A stretch of 64,000 nucleotides of DNA from positions 1,926,001-1,990,000 of the forward strand of contig NZ_CAESCH010000001.1 of NCBI RefSeq assembly GCF_903166545.1. Reading direction: 5' to 3'. The notes below the pieces were generated by a model. That model made no database searches. It saw only the letters and a program-made list of their open reading frames with translations, and was not told the DNA's origin. Shown in pieces: positions 62,123-64,000 of this stretch. Source of the stretch: Metabacillus schmidteae (GTDB taxonomy: Bacteria; Bacillota; Bacilli; Bacillales; Bacillaceae). A program made the translations under genes and the position numbers. Position 1 is the stretch's first letter. Each line of letters begins with the position of its first letter.

Positions 62123-63442
62123 ATGTTGAAAAAGAAAGCGATATCACTATTTTTTGTCCTAACAATGATTGTAGGGCTCGCATTAACAGGCTGCTCAAAT
62201 TCAAGCTCAGGAGAGTCAAGTGAAGGAAGTTCTGGTGGAGACGATATCACAGTAAAGCTAATGCATCTTTGGCCTTCAGGGAGCTCTAAGCAACATAATA
62301 TGATCGTGAATGAGATTGCAGCAGAATATGAGGAAGCAAATCCAGGAGTGAAAATTGAACAAGAAATTTTAAGTAATGAGCAGTACAAGGAAAAGTTGAA
62401 AGTGTTATCAGCATCAAATGAGTTACCTGATGTCGGTATGACATGGGCAGCAGGCTTCTTAGACCCATACGTAAAAGGAAATAAATTTGCACCGCTTGAT
62501 GATATCTTAGATGGTGGCTTAAAAGATTCATTTATCTCAGGTACAACCGAAGCGTATGCAGTTGATGGAAAAACATACGGTTTACCACTTGAACTAAACA
62601 TAGCACCAGTTTATTACAACAAGAAAATTTTTGAAAAATATAATCTAGAAGTGCCAGAAACATATGAAGACTTTAAAAGCGTTGTGAAAACTCTTGCAGA
62701 CAATGGAGTGACACCAATTACATTAGGAAACAAAGATCGTTGGACAGGATCATTATGGTATATGTATTTGGCAGATCGTCTAGGTGGTCCGGAAACATTA
62801 ACAAATGCTATCAATCGCTCAGGTTCTTTTGAAGATCCAGCATTAGTAAAGGCTGCTGAAGAAATTCAAAATCTAGTTGGTATGGACGCTTTTGTAAAGG
62901 GTTTCAATGGTCTATCTAATGATGAAGCAAAAGGTCCATTTATGAATGAACAAGCAGCAATGTACTTAATGGGTTCATGGGAGTTACCAAACTATACAAC
63001 AAATGAAGATGTTCCACAGGAATTCAGAGATTCAATCGGATTCTTTAAGTTCCCGACTGTTGAAGGTGGAAAAGGTGACATAAATAGCTTTGTAGGTGGT
63101 CCAGGAGTAGGGTTATTCGTATCTGAAGATTCAAAGGTGAAAGAAGAGGCGAAAAAATTCGTAGAATTCTTTGTACAAAAATGGGGTGAGCGTTCAGTAA
63201 CAGACGCTGGTGTTATCCCGGCAACAAAAGTTGATACAGCTTCTGTTGATTTACCGCAAATGTACATTGATGTATTAGATGAGCTAAGCAATGCAAGCAA
63301 TATTACATTATATGCTGATGTTCAAATGAGTGCATCTGTTGCCGAAGAGCATTTAAATATGATTCAAGCATTATTTGGTGGAGAAGTGAAACCAGAAGAA
63401 TTTGCGAAAACACACGAAGAAGCCCTTGCTAGTGAGGAGTAA
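62123..63442 (+). CDS. Sugar ABC transporter substrate-binding lipoprotein
   Basis: A 439-residue family 1 extracellular solute-binding protein. The lipoprotein signal peptide has its lipobox before Cys 23 (LALTGC), followed by a Ser/Gly-rich linker and the bilobed MalE-like fold (LMHLWPSG..., YKEKLKVLSASNELPDVGMTW, GLPLELNIAPVYYNKKIFEK). The ligand is unknown; melA upstream makes alpha-galactosides one possibility. GGGGGAA precedes the ATG. Confidence 0.9.
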   Translation: MLKKKAISLFFVLTMIVGLALTGCSNSSSGESSEGSSGGDDITVKLMHLWPSGSSKQHNMIVNEIAAEYEEANPGVKIEQEILSNEQYKEKLKVLSASNELPDVGMTWAAGFLDPYVKGNKFAPLDDILDGGLKDSFISGTTEAYAVDGKTYGLPLELNIAPVYYNKKIFEKYNLEVPETYEDFKSVVKTLADNGVTPITLGNKDRWTGSLWYMYLADRLGGPETLTNAINRSGSFEDPALVKAAEEIQNLVGMDAFVKGFNGLSNDEAKGPFMNEQAAMYLMGSWELPNYTTNEDVPQEFRDSIGFFKFPTVEGGKGDINSFVGGPGVGLFVSEDSKVKEEAKKFVEFFVQKWGERSVTDAGVIPATKVDTASVDLPQMYIDVLDELSNASNITLYADVQMSASVAEEHLNMIQALFGGEVKPEEFAKTHEEALASEE

Positions 63443-63471
63443 GCTAACTGATTTTTGGAGCATGTGAAGTG

Positions 63472-63511
63472 AAAAGGACATATCAACATTGATCGATATG
63501 TCCTTTTTTAT
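63472..63511 (+). terminator. Hairpin after the binding-protein gene
   Basis: AAAAGGACATATC/GATATGTCCTTTTTT. It probably attenuates rather than stops transcription, giving more binding protein than permease. Confidence 0.85.
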
Positions 63512-63649
63512 ACCCAAATCACCTCAAAATTAGTGATATCTTCCAAATTTAAACTTCAAATTTCATTTTATCAAAATATAAATAAAGGGATTTTAATCCT
63601 CTGATTACTTCTGTCAACACAACCTTCTAAAAAAGAAAGGTGAGGAACC

Positions 63650-64000
63650 ATGGATAAAGTGATGTCTAATAAATTAGTAATTGCACTATATGTTTTACCT
63701 GCTCTGCTACTCATATTGGTATTAATCTATGTGCCAATTGCTTTAACTGGTTATTATGGATTAATGAAATGGGATGGGATAGGTGAAATGACCTTTATCG
63801 GTCTCGAAAATTATACCAATCTACTAACAGATAAAGAGTTTTGGGCTAGTGCTTATCATTCCTTTTTACTAGCTGTTTTTTCAGCATTAAGTTTAGTTGG
63901 GTATCTAGTGATTTCTGTAGTCCTAGCAGGGAAGATTAAAGGAGCAAATTTTTTAAGAAAAATTTATCTCATTCCAATGTTACTTTCCTCAGTTGCAATT
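63650..64000 (+). CDS. Sugar ABC transporter permease (3' partial)
   Basis: The first 117 residues of a MalF/UgpA-type permease. TM1 is near residues 9-32 (ALYVLPALLLILVLIYVP), then the family loop FIGLENYTNLLTDKEFW and TM2 near 75-95. The ATG at 63650 follows AGGTGAGGA. The gene runs past the window edge. It belongs with the binding-protein gene. Confidence 0.9.
   Translation, partial: MDKVMSNKLVIALYVLPALLLILVLIYVPIALTGYYGLMKWDGIGEMTFIGLENYTNLLTDKEFWASAYHSFLLAVFSALSLVGYLVISVVLAGKIKGANFLRKIYLIPMLLSSVAI

Overview
The window is about 64 kb of AT-rich chromosome from a low-GC, endospore-forming Firmicute of the family Bacillaceae (Bacillus/Metabacillus-like). The evidence is the gene set (Sda, SpoIID-like protein, intracellular subtilisin, PutR/PutB/RocA, KamA with a yodQRST-like operon, YokU, YndM, YesL, YfiB/YfiC and YlmA homologues), strong AGGAGG ribosome sites, frequent TTG/GTG starts, and tRNAs nearly identical to those of Bacillus subtilis. 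Both window edges cut genes: pstS on the left and a sugar-ABC permease on the right. No prophage, insertion sequence or CRISPR array was seen.

Layout. 1-4106: pst phosphate-uptake operon (pstS-C-A-B-phoU). 4200-6324: small unknown genes and a YesL-like membrane protein. 7042-12679: proline use (putB, rocA/putC, and a PutR-like activator), interrupted by a flotillin gene that carries a convincing sigma-W promoter. 12737-18807: DUF1801 protein, HAD phosphatase, cold-shock protein, secreted SpoIID/SH3 protein, amino-acid permease and a lone GvpU-like gene with a sigma-B-like promoter. 18968-20475: LysE exporter and YlmA-like ATPase. 20674-28976: a sigma-54-controlled lysine (beta-lysine) degradation locus. 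It comprises the enhancer-binding regulator, the beta-lysine acetyltransferase, two UAS-like sites, a -24/-12 promoter, and then kamA-yokU-yodT-yodS-yodR-yodQ.

29144-33807: unknown membrane protein, DEDD exonuclease, small hypothetical genes and a frameshifted erythromycin-esterase-like gene. 34136-37196: a 5S rRNA gene with its own rrn-type promoter, followed by 22 tRNA genes and ended by a strong terminator, with no 16S or 23S gene. Its internal spacers hold a folded RNA-like element, a 5' fragment of tRNA-Phe and a near-identical direct repeat. 37434-43765: UGT-type glycosyltransferase, PadR regulator, heterodimeric YfiB/YfiC ABC exporter and a monooxygenase-fold protein. 43880-44047: an Sda-type sporulation checkpoint protein. 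44852-46952: an ArsR-type regulator facing a promoter/operator/cre region that now drives only small ORFs and a broken LamG-domain gene.

47064-52766: nitrilase-fold hydrolase with two GNAT enzymes, where the YhcX arrangement is split and reordered, and a Suv3-like RNA helicase. 52827-54299: LiaG-like and YndM-like envelope proteins. 54677-64000: carbohydrate region with melA, a VOC protein, intracellular subtilisin, an endonuclease I homologue behind a very strong hairpin, a YesM/YesN-type two-component system and the start of a CcpA-controlled sugar ABC transporter.

The best candidates for follow-up are the orphan 5S-tRNA operon with its structured spacer, the complete sigma-54 beta-lysine switch with a probable non-AUG regulator start, the split YhcX module and the hairpin in front of the endonuclease gene. 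All identifications come from reading motifs and remembered family features; no searches were run.
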